From Clostridium fungisolvens (lineage in GTDB: Bacteria; Bacillota; Clostridia; Clostridiales; Clostridiaceae): a stretch of 64,000 nucleotides of DNA. This document shows positions 15,604-24,872 of this stretch, piece after piece. The notes beneath the pieces were generated by a model. That model saw nothing but the letters and a program-made list of their open reading frames with translations, ran no database searches and was not told the origin of the DNA. The stretch is from NCBI RefSeq assembly GCF_014193895.1, contig NZ_BLZR01000001.1, positions 4,526,001 through 4,590,000 of the forward strand, given 5' to 3'. Positions within the stretch are counted from its first letter, which is position 1. The number at the start of each line of letters is the position of its first letter. The position numbers and the translations under genes are program-made.

Positions 15604-17145
15604 TTATCTATGTCTTTTTAGAAATCTACTCTTTATATAATCATATTTAAAGACACCAAGAATTACTATTAGCATCACATATATAATAATACCCAAAAAA
15701 ACAGAAATCAAGCAAGCTATTCCATTACTAGAGGTTCTATTAAATATATTAAGATAGGTTATTAGAACTACTAATATCATTATAGTAGCTGCAGCTAATG
15801 GCTTAATCATTGCTGCTCCGTAATCTATTCTAACTTTAAGTTTTAAATGGAGATATATGAGATTCAAAATAGAGGCAGCTATATATGCTAATATTGAAGC
15901 AGCTACTGCTCCATAAATATTTAGCCACGATATCGGTATAAGATACAATGTCAACACTACCTTAATAAAGCATCCTATAAGAAGATTGATCACAGGCATA
16001 GCATAGGATCCTGTAGATTGCAATATCGCTGTGGTAGTTTGTGCTAATATTATAAACGGAATAGAAATAGCTAGATATTTAAGTATCTGATAACCCTCAT
16101 ATCTTCCTGGAAATATAAGCATCATTACAGGCTCCGCTAAAAAGTATAGCCCTAAGGTACAAGGTATAGCTATAACCATTGACATTCTTATAGCAGAGTC
16201 TACCTTAGAAGCAACTTCTCTCATATTCTTCAATATATAATTTTCAGCAATTATAGGTATTAAGGAAGTACTTAGAGCAACAGATAGTGTTAAAGGTATG
16301 TTGACTATTACCGAAGCTTTACCTGTTAGCTGAGCATAAAGTATAGTAGCTTGTCTATAATCAAAACCTGCGTTCAAAAGTTGCCTTGGCACTAATATTG
16401 AATCAATCAAACTAGCTATTGTACCAACCGCACCACCTAGAGATATTGGGATAGCTATTTTAATCAACTGAGTAAGAAGTTTATCATTTGATTTTACTTT
16501 CCTTACACCAAAGCTTTTTTTAACTTTAAAGTACTTTCTTATCAGATATATTCCGCCTAAAAAGCCTCCTGCTGCTGCGCCGAAGGCAGCACCACCTGCT
16601 GAATATTCTATTCCATAAGGCAGTAATAAAACCGCTAGTCCAACACCTACAACTACTCTTCCTATTTGCTCAATTATCTGCGATATTGCAGATGGATTCA
16701 TATTTTGTAGCCCTTGAAAAAAGCCTCTAAAAGCAGACATTATAGATATGCATATAGGTGCAAAAGCAACTCCAATAATAGAATAATACGACTTTGAATC
16801 CCATCTTAATGCGGACATTATAGGTCTAGCACCTAAGAATAAAAACAGCGACATGCCTGTCCCTAAAATTATCATTAAGATAAATGATTCTTTCATTGTT
16901 TGAAACGATGTATCCAAATCTCCAATTGCATTACTTTCTGAAACCATCTTAGAAACTGCCACCGGAATTCCTGCTGCTATTGCGACATAAAACATATACA
17001 AAGGATAAGTCATTTGATAATATCCTATACCCTCATCGCCTATAAGCATTATTAAGGGCCAACGAAAAAATATCCCTAAGAATCTTGTGAATATTCCAGC
17101 AACACCTAATATTATACTCCCTTTTATAAGTGATTGTTTTTTCAT
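15604..17145 (-). CDS. SpoVB/MurJ-like polysaccharide exporter (YabM)
   Basis: 513-aa integral membrane protein with about 14 helices of the MOP/MVF flippase superfamily (KGSIILGVAGIFTRFLGIFFRWPLIMLIG at the N-terminus). Relatives (SpoVB, YabM, MurJ) move lipid-linked cell-wall or polysaccharide precursors across the membrane. The position directly after spoVT and before mazG matches yabM, so a sporulation or envelope role is likely; the substrate cannot be read from sequence. Its ribosome site GGAGGT lies inside a perfect 15-bp hairpin, so translation is probably controlled. Confidence 0.87.
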   Translation of the reverse strand: MKKQSLIKGSIILGVAGIFTRFLGIFFRWPLIMLIGDEGIGYYQMTYPLYMFYVAIAAGIPVAVSKMVSESNAIGDLDTSFQTMKESFILMIILGTGMSLFLFLGARPIMSALRWDSKSYYSIIGVAFAPICISIMSAFRGFFQGLQNMNPSAISQIIEQIGRVVVGVGLAVLLLPYGIEYSAGGAAFGAAAGGFLGGIYLIRKYFKVKKSFGVRKVKSNDKLLTQLIKIAIPISLGGAVGTIASLIDSILVPRQLLNAGFDYRQATILYAQLTGKASVIVNIPLTLSVALSTSLIPIIAENYILKNMREVASKVDSAIRMSMVIAIPCTLGLYFLAEPVMMLIFPGRYEGYQILKYLAISIPFIILAQTTTAILQSTGSYAMPVINLLIGCFIKVVLTLYLIPISWLNIYGAVAASILAYIAASILNLIYLHLKLKVRIDYGAAMIKPLAAATIMILVVLITYLNIFNRTSSNGIACLISVFLGIIIYVMLIVILGVFKYDYIKSRFLKRHR

Positions 17146-17147
17146 AA

Positions 17148-17200
17148 AATACCTCCAAATTTTTTAACTACTTAATCTTTATTGCAAATTTGGAGGTATT
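17148..17200 (-). promoter_or_regulatory. Perfect hairpin hiding the ribosome site of the exporter gene
   Basis: Arms 17186-17200 and 17148-17162 are perfectly complementary over 15 bp with a 23-nt loop. The 3' arm contains the whole GGAGG Shine-Dalgarno site, three bases before the ATG is reached. The 5' arm is therefore an exact anti-Shine-Dalgarno. Opening would need a protein, an RNA or temperature. No known riboswitch motif is visible in the loop. Confidence 0.7.
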
Positions 17201-17288
17201 ATTACAGAATTTTTTATATCTAACTGAATAAATCTTTAAAACCTAGTCAATAATTAAAATGGTTTTGGGATGCAAGTCCTAGGAGATA

Positions 17289-17843
17289 TTATTGTTCCAT
17301 TTGTTTTCCTAGGAATGCGGCTGCTGTTTCAGCAAGCTTGATTTCTAAGTCTCCAAACTTTTCTCCAGCTTGTTTGGATAATATCAAAACAGCGCCTATT
17401 GCATCCCCCTCTGATATTATCGGTGATACTACTTGACATGAATATTTGTCTTCAGCTGTATCTTCGCTATACAATGGTACAACTTTAGCTCCAGTAGCTC
17501 CTAAACATACAGTTTTTCTTTCATCCATAATTTTTTCTAATTCATTACTTATTTTCTTCTCCATAAAATCTTTTTTGGAAGCTCCACTGACTGAAATGAA
17601 AGCATCTTTATCAGCAATTAAAACTATATGTCCTATTGCTTGTTGAAGGCTTTCCGCATACTCTTTAGAAAAATCTGTCAATTCCCCAATAGGAGAATAT
17701 TTCTTTAAGATGACTCCACCTTCTCTATCTGTAAAAATTTCTAGAGGATCTCCTTCTCTGATTCTCAAAGTTCTTCTTATTTCTTTTGGTATAACTACTC
17801 TACCTAAATCATCGATACGTCTAACAATACCTGTAGCTTTCAT
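17289..17843 (-). CDS. spoVT: Stage V sporulation protein T
   Basis: 184-aa AbrB-family regulator of forespore (sigma-G) genes. The N-terminal swapped-hairpin DNA-binding domain (residues 1-50, RRIDDLGRVVIPKEIRRTLRIREGDPLEIF) is followed by a GAF-like domain (about 60-180) that binds an unknown ligand. Length agrees with B. subtilis SpoVT (178). AGGAGG precedes the ATG. It keeps the conserved place between mfd and the YabM-like gene, but a PrsA-like gene and terminator now separate it from mfd. Confidence 0.96.
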   Translation of the reverse strand: MKATGIVRRIDDLGRVVIPKEIRRTLRIREGDPLEIFTDREGGVILKKYSPIGELTDFSKEYAESLQQAIGHIVLIADKDAFISVSGASKKDFMEKKISNELEKIMDERKTVCLGATGAKVVPLYSEDTAEDKYSCQVVSPIISEGDAIGAVLILSKQAGEKFGDLEIKLAETAAAFLGKQMEQ

Positions 17844-17968
17844 TATTATATTTACCTCCTTATATATCTTTCACTTAAAACTTTCGTTATTATTATTTTT
17901 CAGAATAGAAATTTTATACATGCTTTGGCTATAATTATCTTTTTGTATAATTTCAATCCAATAAAGTA

Positions 17969-18010
17969 AAAACTCACATAAATTTGCGCAAACAAATTCA
18001 TGTGAGTTTT
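17969..18010 (-). terminator. prsA terminator
   Basis: An 18-bp stem with one mismatch (17969-17986 with 17993-18010, 6-nt loop), followed on the minus strand by TTTTTAC. It ends the pth-mfd-prsA transcript before spoVT. Confidence 0.85.
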
Positions 18011-18044
18011 ATTATGTCATTAAGACCAAAATTTATTCAATTAA

Positions 18045-19043
18045 TTAAAGCTTATCATCATATGTTACAACGTTTAATTCTTTTTTCCATTCTTCATACT
18101 TAGCTTTAAATATATCATTCTTCTTGTTTGTTTCTAGTGTATCCTTAATTGAAGCCTTAACAGCCGATAATTCTTGAGTCTTTGATGTAGTTTGAATTCC
18201 AGTAACTTTTATTATATGCCATCCATATTGAGTTTTAACTGGACCTGATACTTCACCTTCCTTAAGCTTCTTTGCAGCCGCTAAGAAGTCCTTATCATAG
18301 TTTTGTGAATCATAAGGAACGTATCCTAAACTTCCGCCTGAGTCTTTTGTACCATCTGTACCATATTTAGCTGCTAAATCTTCAAATTTCGCACCTTTAT
18401 CTAACTCAGCTTTTATAGATTTAGCCTTATCTTCACTATCCACAAGGATATGGAACATATTTGCACCAGGTTGTTGTGTGTATTGAGTTTTATTTTCGTT
18501 GTAATATTTTTCTATATCTGCATCAGTGATTTTTAAATCTTTAAATAAGTACTTATCAAAAACTGCTTGCATCTTTATTTGAGTAGCTAAATATTCTTTC
18601 AAAGTATCTAAAGTGTAGTTTGCAGATTTTAGCGCATTATTGAACTCATCATCAGTCTTATAAACTTTCTTTATATCAGCAAGTTTTGACTCAACTTCTT
18701 TGTCTAGTTCAGCCTTTTCGGGTATCAATTTTAAGTCAGCTGCTTTCTTTAAAACTACCTTTTCTTGTATAATTTGCTCCAATTGAGTTTGTCTTTGTTG
18801 CTTTAAAGCAGCCTTACCATCAGTACTCTTTTCCAAATCATTTCCATATTGTTGCTTTAATTGGTCTATAGTAGACTGCATCTTCTCATCAACACTACCA
18901 AGTGTGATTTTCTCACCATTAACAGTCGCTACTACAGTCTTGCTTATAGCTTCTGGAGTTTTTTGTATCATCTTACAGCCTGATAGTGATAATCCAATAA
19001 CACCAATCAAAGCTATTGAAACTAATTTCCTTATGTTCTTCAA
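18045..19043 (-). CDS. prsA: PrsA-like peptidyl-prolyl isomerase lipoprotein
   Basis: 332-aa extracytoplasmic foldase. The N-terminal signal ends in a lipobox (LSLSGC, lipidated Cys about residue 23). A SurA-like chaperone region follows, then a parvulin (PPIC) domain at about 195-285 (FHILVDSEDKAKSIK...LGYVPYDSQNYD...GPVKTQYGWHIIKVTG). It helps secreted proteins fold at the membrane surface. The start codon is TTG, 9 nt after GAGG. It lies 200 bp downstream of mfd and is not part of this neighbourhood in B. subtilis. Confidence 0.92.
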   Translation of the reverse strand: MKNIRKLVSIALIGVIGLSLSGCKMIQKTPEAISKTVVATVNGEKITLGSVDEKMQSTIDQLKQQYGNDLEKSTDGKAALKQQRQTQLEQIIQEKVVLKKAADLKLIPEKAELDKEVESKLADIKKVYKTDDEFNNALKSANYTLDTLKEYLATQIKMQAVFDKYLFKDLKITDADIEKYYNENKTQYTQQPGANMFHILVDSEDKAKSIKAELDKGAKFEDLAAKYGTDGTKDSGGSLGYVPYDSQNYDKDFLAAAKKLKEGEVSGPVKTQYGWHIIKVTGIQTTSKTQELSAVKASIKDTLETNKKNDIFKAKYEEWKKELNVVTYDDKL

Positions 19044-19242
19044 AATTCTTACCTCACTTTTCTTAAAATTAATTCCCCTTTATAACCAAAATTCAATAGA
19101 CATAAATTAGTATATCAATTTATAACATTAATTTCAATTTATATTAGGTAAATTTATTTATTTATTAACATAATTTGGTTTATATGAATTATTTTTATTA
19201 TCATTATACAGCTAACTTAGTTAATTTACATTTAAATTTTAG

Positions 19243-22200
19243 TTATACTAAGGTATTTTTGTTTAAACTGTTTAACATATTTTTAAGCGCAGGCAATATA
19301 TCTTCCCTCTTTATATCTCTTAACTTATATCCAAAGGAAGGTTTATCACCCATTCTTATTATTATATTATTCTTATATTGCTCAAGCAACTTTTTAAATA
19401 TATCTTTATCAACTTTATCTCTACTTTGGAATTGGAATAAAACTTCTCCATCTTTTTCTTTAACATCTTCTATCCATAAATTTCTAGCCTTACTCTTAAT
19501 ATAAGCTATATCCATAAGATTATAAACCGGGTCAGGAATTTCAGAAAATCTGTCTTCTAGCTCTTCTTTTACATCCATATAATCTTGTATACTTTCGATG
19601 GCTGCGATTTTTTTATATATTTCAATCTTCTGTAATTCATCTTCAATATATTGAGAATCAATAAACGCATCGACTTTAATATCAATAGATGTTTCTATAG
19701 GCTCCTGCTCTATTTCACCTTTTATTATCTTTATCGTATCTTCTAGCATTCTACAATATAGATCATACCCAATAGTAGCCATATGTCCATGTTGGGCTGA
19801 TCCCATCATATTTCCAGCCCCTCTTATTTCTAAATCTCTCATGGCAATTTTAAATCCTGAACCCAATTCAGTGAAATCTTTTAGGGCTCTTAATCGTTTT
19901 TCGGCTACTTCAGTTAATATCTTATCTTTTTTATATACGAAATAGGCATAAGCTATTCTATTACTTCTTCCAACTCTTCCTCTCAATTGATAAAGCTGCG
20001 ACAATCCCATCTTATCTGAATCATATACAATTATGGTATTTACATTCGGTATATCTATACCAGTCTCAATTATTGTAGTACATATAAGGACATTATATTC
20101 ATTATTCATAAACTGCATCATTTCATTTTCTAGTTGTCTTTCTGTCATTTGTCCATGAATTACTGTTGTTTTACATTCTGGCACAAGCTTTTGAATATAA
20201 TCAGACATTTCCATAATATGTTCAACTCTATTATATACAAAGAAAACTTGCCCTCCTCTATTTATTTCTCTAAGAATGGCATCTCTTATAAGTTGATCGT
20301 TTTGTTCTACAACGTAAGTCTGTATAGGATATCTATCCTCAGGAGGAGTCTCTATTACCGATATATCCCTTACACCAGTAAGAGACATATGGAGTGTTCT
20401 TGGTATAGGCGTAGCACTCAAAGTTAATACATCCACATTTTTCTTTATACCTTTTATTTTCTCTTTCTGTGTTACCCCAAATCGTTGTTCTTCATCTACA
20501 ATAAGTAGTCCTAAATCTTTAAACTGTATATCCTTAGATACTAACCTATGGGTTCCCACAAGTATATCTACATTTCCCTCTTTTACTGCTTGCAAAGTTT
20601 CTTTCTGTTGCTTAGCTGTCCTAAATCTAGAAACCATATCTATTTTTATAGGAAAATCTGAAAATCTTCTCTTCATATTACCATAGTGTTGCTCTGCCAA
20701 TATGGTTGTTGGAACAAGTAGTGCAACCTGTTTACCATCCATTACAGCCTTAAATGCAGCCCTTAACGCAACTTCAGTCTTTCCATATCCTACATCTCCA
20801 CATAGCAGTCTATCCATAATCTTTCCCGATTCCATATCAGTCTTTATTTCCTCTAAAGCTGTCAATTGATCGGGGGTTTCTTCATAAGGAAATTCTTGCT
20901 CAAACTGATCCTGCCACTGAGTATCATTTGAAAACTTATGCCCTCTTAATGTATTTCTTGTTGCATATAGTTTAACCAAATCTTGTGCTATCTCGTTTAT
21001 AGACTTTTTCACCTTAGCTTTAGCTTTTTGCCAATCACTTGATCCAAGCTTGCTTATTTTAGGTGACTTTCCTTCACTGCCAATATATTTTTGAACTAGA
21101 TCCAATTGATCTACCGGAACATACAACTTATCGCCTTTAGCATACTCTATATCTAAGTAATCTCTTTTATGTCCACTTACATCAATTTGTTTAATTCCTT
21201 TATATACTCCAACACCATGATTGGCATGAACCACATAATCTCCTAGCTTTAATTCCGCAAAACTCTTTATTTTTGAAACACCTTTTTGCTTAGGAGATTT
21301 TCTAGCTGACTTTCTTTTAGCCTCTCCAAATACTTCTTTATCTGATATAACACAAATCTTTAGATCTGTGAACTCAAACCCTTTCAACTGATTTCCAAAG
21401 GTTATTATAACTTCGCCAAATTGTATTTCATTTATTATATCTTTATAGACACTTTCAATATCACTATCTCTTAATGTATCTACCAGCCTTTCTCCTCTAG
21501 GCCTAGTTCCTGATAATATAATAGTTTTATATCCATTTTTCTTTTTCTCTTTTATTTCATCTATCAGCATATCAATTCTTCCATGATAACTATTCAAGGT
21601 TACTTGAGAGAAAGCTATAGAATCGACATTTTCAACAAAATCACTATTCCTAGCAAATGCATTTATTGTTATTAATCTAGATGAATTAAACTTCTGCACT
21701 AAAATATCTTTACCTAGTATCAAGTTTCCCTGCGATGGCAAGATATCTCCTCTTTCAAGGAATGAGGAGTAGTTTTCTTCAAATTCATATATAACACTAT
21801 CTAATTTACCATTGCATCTTTGATCATCATCCATAATCATTATATAATCTTCAAAATAGTCAAAAAAGCTTGATACTTTTTGAAAGAAAAAAGGTAAATA
21901 ACTATCAATTGTTTCAAAGGACCAGGTTTCTTTAAGATTTTCAATATTAGATCTAATATTAGATGTTATTTTTGATACTATATCTTTGTCATTACTACTT
22001 CTAGACTTTATAAAATTCGACAATTCATCATTAATCTTACTTATAGCCTTCTGTATAGTTTCATCATCTAGTATCACTTCTTTTGCTGGAAAAATCTCTA
22101 TTTCTTTAACTTTATCTATACTTCTCTGACTTTCTAAGTTAAAAAATCTTATAGAGTCAATCTCATCCCCAAAAAGTTCTATTCTATATGGTAACGCAGT

Positions 22201-22761
22201 ATTAGGAGGATATATATCTAATATACCTCCTCTTACCGAGAACTGGCCTTTACCATCAACTATATCCATTCTCTCATATCCACATTCTATCAATCTTTTA
22301 GAAAAATCTTTAAAGTTTATTTCATCTCCAACTGCAACTCTAAAAGTATGACTTATATATAAATCTTTAGGTGTATATACAGTTGCAAAACTCTCAATTG
22401 ATACTACTATTATTTTCTTTCTACTATCCAAAATCTCTTTTAAAACTTTTAGTCTAGCCCACCTTAAATCCCCTGAAATAGCGTCAATATTATAAAAAAC
22501 TATTTCTTTTGAAGGGAAGTAGTATACATCGGTAGTATATAGTAATAGGTCTTCATATAAATTTTTAGCTTCAATATCATTATGAGTAATTACAACTATA
22601 GATCTATCACTATTTTCAAATATACCATTTATTATATAACCTTTTCCTGATTCAGAAACACCATAAGTAGAAAACGGATATCGATCCCTGTCAATATTTG
22701 ATTTAACTTTCTGAAAGTTAATACTATTATTCAACGGCTCCATCAGGCCATTTAATCTCAT
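19243..22761 (-). CDS. mfd: Transcription-repair coupling factor
   Basis: 1172-aa ATPase that removes RNA polymerase stalled at DNA lesions and recruits UvrA. Domains in order: UvrB-like N-terminal module (to about 340), RNA-polymerase-interacting CarD-like domain (about 490-560, LKLGDYVVHANHGVGVYKGI), RecG-like translocase with Walker A GDVGYGKTE near 655 and DEEQ box (VDEEQRFG), TRG motif, and C-terminal D7 autoinhibitory domain. Length matches B. subtilis Mfd (1177). It starts 24 bp after pth, with AGGTGGTG as ribosome site. Confidence 0.98.
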   Translation of the reverse strand: MRLNGLMEPLNNSINFQKVKSNIDRDRYPFSTYGVSESGKGYIINGIFENSDRSIVVITHNDIEAKNLYEDLLLYTTDVYYFPSKEIVFYNIDAISGDLRWARLKVLKEILDSRKKIIVVSIESFATVYTPKDLYISHTFRVAVGDEINFKDFSKRLIECGYERMDIVDGKGQFSVRGGILDIYPPNTALPYRIELFGDEIDSIRFFNLESQRSIDKVKEIEIFPAKEVILDDETIQKAISKINDELSNFIKSRSSNDKDIVSKITSNIRSNIENLKETWSFETIDSYLPFFFQKVSSFFDYFEDYIMIMDDDQRCNGKLDSVIYEFEENYSSFLERGDILPSQGNLILGKDILVQKFNSSRLITINAFARNSDFVENVDSIAFSQVTLNSYHGRIDMLIDEIKEKKKNGYKTIILSGTRPRGERLVDTLRDSDIESVYKDIINEIQFGEVIITFGNQLKGFEFTDLKICVISDKEVFGEAKRKSARKSPKQKGVSKIKSFAELKLGDYVVHANHGVGVYKGIKQIDVSGHKRDYLDIEYAKGDKLYVPVDQLDLVQKYIGSEGKSPKISKLGSSDWQKAKAKVKKSINEIAQDLVKLYATRNTLRGHKFSNDTQWQDQFEQEFPYEETPDQLTALEEIKTDMESGKIMDRLLCGDVGYGKTEVALRAAFKAVMDGKQVALLVPTTILAEQHYGNMKRRFSDFPIKIDMVSRFRTAKQQKETLQAVKEGNVDILVGTHRLVSKDIQFKDLGLLIVDEEQRFGVTQKEKIKGIKKNVDVLTLSATPIPRTLHMSLTGVRDISVIETPPEDRYPIQTYVVEQNDQLIRDAILREINRGGQVFFVYNRVEHIMEMSDYIQKLVPECKTTVIHGQMTERQLENEMMQFMNNEYNVLICTTIIETGIDIPNVNTIIVYDSDKMGLSQLYQLRGRVGRSNRIAYAYFVYKKDKILTEVAEKRLRALKDFTELGSGFKIAMRDLEIRGAGNMMGSAQHGHMATIGYDLYCRMLEDTIKIIKGEIEQEPIETSIDIKVDAFIDSQYIEDELQKIEIYKKIAAIESIQDYMDVKEELEDRFSEIPDPVYNLMDIAYIKSKARNLWIEDVKEKDGEVLFQFQSRDKVDKDIFKKLLEQYKNNIIIRMGDKPSFGYKLRDIKREDILPALKNMLNSLNKNTLV

Positions 22762-22785
22762 AGAAACACCACCTGTAATACATTA

Positions 22786-23352
22786 TTATTCCGCTTTAAA
22801 TCCATTAAATTTATTCATTGCTTCACTAATATCATTCTTTATTATAACCTCAACAGCTTGAACAACAGCTTCTAACGTTTTTTCTAAGACCTTATTTTCT
22901 TCCGCATTAAATTTCCCTAAAACATGTGAAACAAGATCATGTTTAGGTTGTCCTACTCCGATTTTTATTCTTTGAAATTCTTCTGTTCCCAAATTTGCTA
23001 TTATACTCTTTATTCCATTGTGGCCTCCAGCACTACCTTTAGGTCTTATTCTAAGTTTTCCAACTTCCAAACTAATATCATCGTATAATACTATAATTTC
23101 ATCATTATCTAATTTGTAAAAGTTTACTATGTCTCTTACGCTTTCTCCACTAAGATTCATATAGGTTGTTGGCTTCAGTAGGATAACTTTGTTGTTGTTT
23201 ATGTATCCTTCTCCATACACACCTTTAAATTTTTCCCTATTTATTTCTATATTATACTTATTAGCAATATAATTAATTGCATCAAACCCTATATTATGTC
23301 TAGTATTAGCATACTCTTGCCCAGGGTTACCAAGCCCTACCACCAAATACAT
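22786..23352 (-). CDS. pth: Peptidyl-tRNA hydrolase
   Basis: 188-aa enzyme that recycles peptidyl-tRNAs dropped from ribosomes. The start GLGNPGQEYANTRHNIGFDAIN includes the catalytic His20, and Asn and Asp of the active site are in YMNLSG and YDDISL. Length and gene order (pth-mfd) are standard; it corresponds to spoVC in B. subtilis. An AGGT-type ribosome site precedes the ATG. Confidence 0.97.
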   Translation of the reverse strand: MYLVVGLGNPGQEYANTRHNIGFDAINYIANKYNIEINREKFKGVYGEGYINNNKVILLKPTTYMNLSGESVRDIVNFYKLDNDEIIVLYDDISLEVGKLRIRPKGSAGGHNGIKSIIANLGTEEFQRIKIGVGQPKHDLVSHVLGKFNAEENKVLEKTLEAVVQAVEVIIKNDISEAMNKFNGFKAE

Positions 23353-23599
23353 ACGTTTACCTCCATTAGGTGCATTTTATTTTACACAGCAAAGTTACTT
23401 GCATATCTATTTATAGTTATTATAATTTATCTTTTGAATCTAATGATCCAAGTACTTTATCTAAACATAAGAAAGTACATCCCATTTCTATTAGTTAAGC
23501 TACATCAATTATCATTTCAGCTATAAACGATAACTTAATTATAAAACTAGATTTTGCTTAGAACTAGTATATCTCTATAATACAAATATAAAATAAAAA

Positions 23600-23645
23600 A
23601 TGCAACAAAGCATGCATTTGCTACATCTTATAGCAAGCATGCTTT
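23600..23645 (-). terminator. Probable terminator after the HtrA-like gene
   Basis: Inverted repeat AAAGCATGC/GCATGCTTT (23607-23615 with 23637-23645), followed on the minus strand by GTTGCATTTTTT. The rest of the 296-bp gap to pth shows nothing recognisable and must hold the pth promoter. Confidence 0.6.
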
Positions 23646-23648
23646 ATA

Positions 23649-24839
23649 TCACACCTTTTGTAAAAGTTTCATAGTTAACTCTACTGTACTTTTTCCTCTT
23701 AGTACTTTACATGATATATTATCCCCAATATTATGAGAATTAATTACATCATTAATTTCAGTCAATGTTTTTATCTTTCTGCCATCCATCTCTATAATGA
23801 TATCAAAAGCCTTCATTCCTGCAACATCAGCGCTTCCTTTAGGAACTATACTTTCTACATACACACCTTCAATATCTTTGTTTTGCTTTGATGTGAGATT
23901 CCATCCCCTAAACCCGAGATTAACAAGCTTTACTTCATTATCACTTATTATTGAATCTATTATCTTCTTTGCATCTTGAATGTTTATAGATATTCCTAGA
24001 CCTTGAGAAGAATACTTATTAGTAACAGGTAAATTATTTATTCCTATTACCTCTCCATATATATCAGTTAATACTCCGCCATTATTTTCCCTATTTATTA
24101 TTGCATTCGTTTGGAATGTTCTAATAGATTGCTTGCCTAGATCTGCATTCTCAAAATTAAATCTTATATTGGTGGAAGTAATTATTCCTGATGTAACAAG
24201 CCCTATATAATCGTCTCCTATACAATTACCTAGCGCTATTACAATACTTCCCTCTCTTACATCAGATAGGTCCGATACCTTTACAACAGGCAACTTATCC
24301 GAATCAATCTTAACAACAGCCAGATCGGTTGTTTTATCATATCCAATTACCCTACCTTGCTCAATCTTAAGACCCAGACCTGCTCTTTTTACTAAAATTT
24401 TATCAAATGTTGATATAGCACTATAATTTGTTACTATGTATCCATCTTCTTTGTATATTACTCCCGTTACATTTGTATAGCTATTTATATTAAAGTTTTC
24501 TTCTTTATTACTTATACTCACTATAGAAGGGGAAACTTTTGAAACAACCGAACTAATTTGACCATCCCCTGAAGTAATGGAACTTTCTCTAGTGTCTATA
24601 ATCTGAAATATTGTCTTATTGCTGTCCTTCAATTTTAGCCCATATTTTCGCTCAACAATATAAGCACCTGATATAGCACCTGCTACTGAAGCAACCAAAA
24701 TTATTATAATACCTTTTGTTAACCTCTTTATGTTATTTCTTCTTTTATTTTCCTTAAACCTTATCATTCCTTCTAAATTACTAGTATCATCTTTTTTAGA
24801 AGATTTTTCGATGCGTATAGTTTTATCCTCCTTCTCCAT
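23649..24839 (-). CDS. HtrA-like membrane protein with degenerate protease triad
   Basis: 396-aa protein with a cytoplasmic N-terminus, one transmembrane helix (about 42-62), a trypsin-like S1C fold (about 95-290) and a C-terminal PDZ domain (about 305-390, GVYVESIVPKGSADVAGMKAFDIIIEMDG). The architecture is that of DegP/HtrA, but the His motif (normally TNNHV) reads TNYSAI with Ser140, and the Ser motif (normally GNSGG) reads ENNGG with Asn253; only Asp172 (TTDLAVVKI) remains. It should therefore lack protease activity and may bind misfolded or unfolded segments. It is the third gene of an operon with a response regulator and sensor kinase, 33 bp after the kinase, which suggests an envelope-stress role. 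Confidence 0.87.
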   Translation of the reverse strand: MEKEDKTIRIEKSSKKDDTSNLEGMIRFKENKRRNNIKRLTKGIIIILVASVAGAISGAYIVERKYGLKLKDSNKTIFQIIDTRESSITSGDGQISSVVSKVSPSIVSISNKEENFNINSYTNVTGVIYKEDGYIVTNYSAISTFDKILVKRAGLGLKIEQGRVIGYDKTTDLAVVKIDSDKLPVVKVSDLSDVREGSIVIALGNCIGDDYIGLVTSGIITSTNIRFNFENADLGKQSIRTFQTNAIINRENNGGVLTDIYGEVIGINNLPVTNKYSSQGLGISINIQDAKKIIDSIISDNEVKLVNLGFRGWNLTSKQNKDIEGVYVESIVPKGSADVAGMKAFDIIIEMDGRKIKTLTEINDVINSHNIGDNISCKVLRGKSTVELTMKLLQKV

Positions 24840-24872
24840 GTAGCACCTCCTACGGTATTAAAACCATACATT

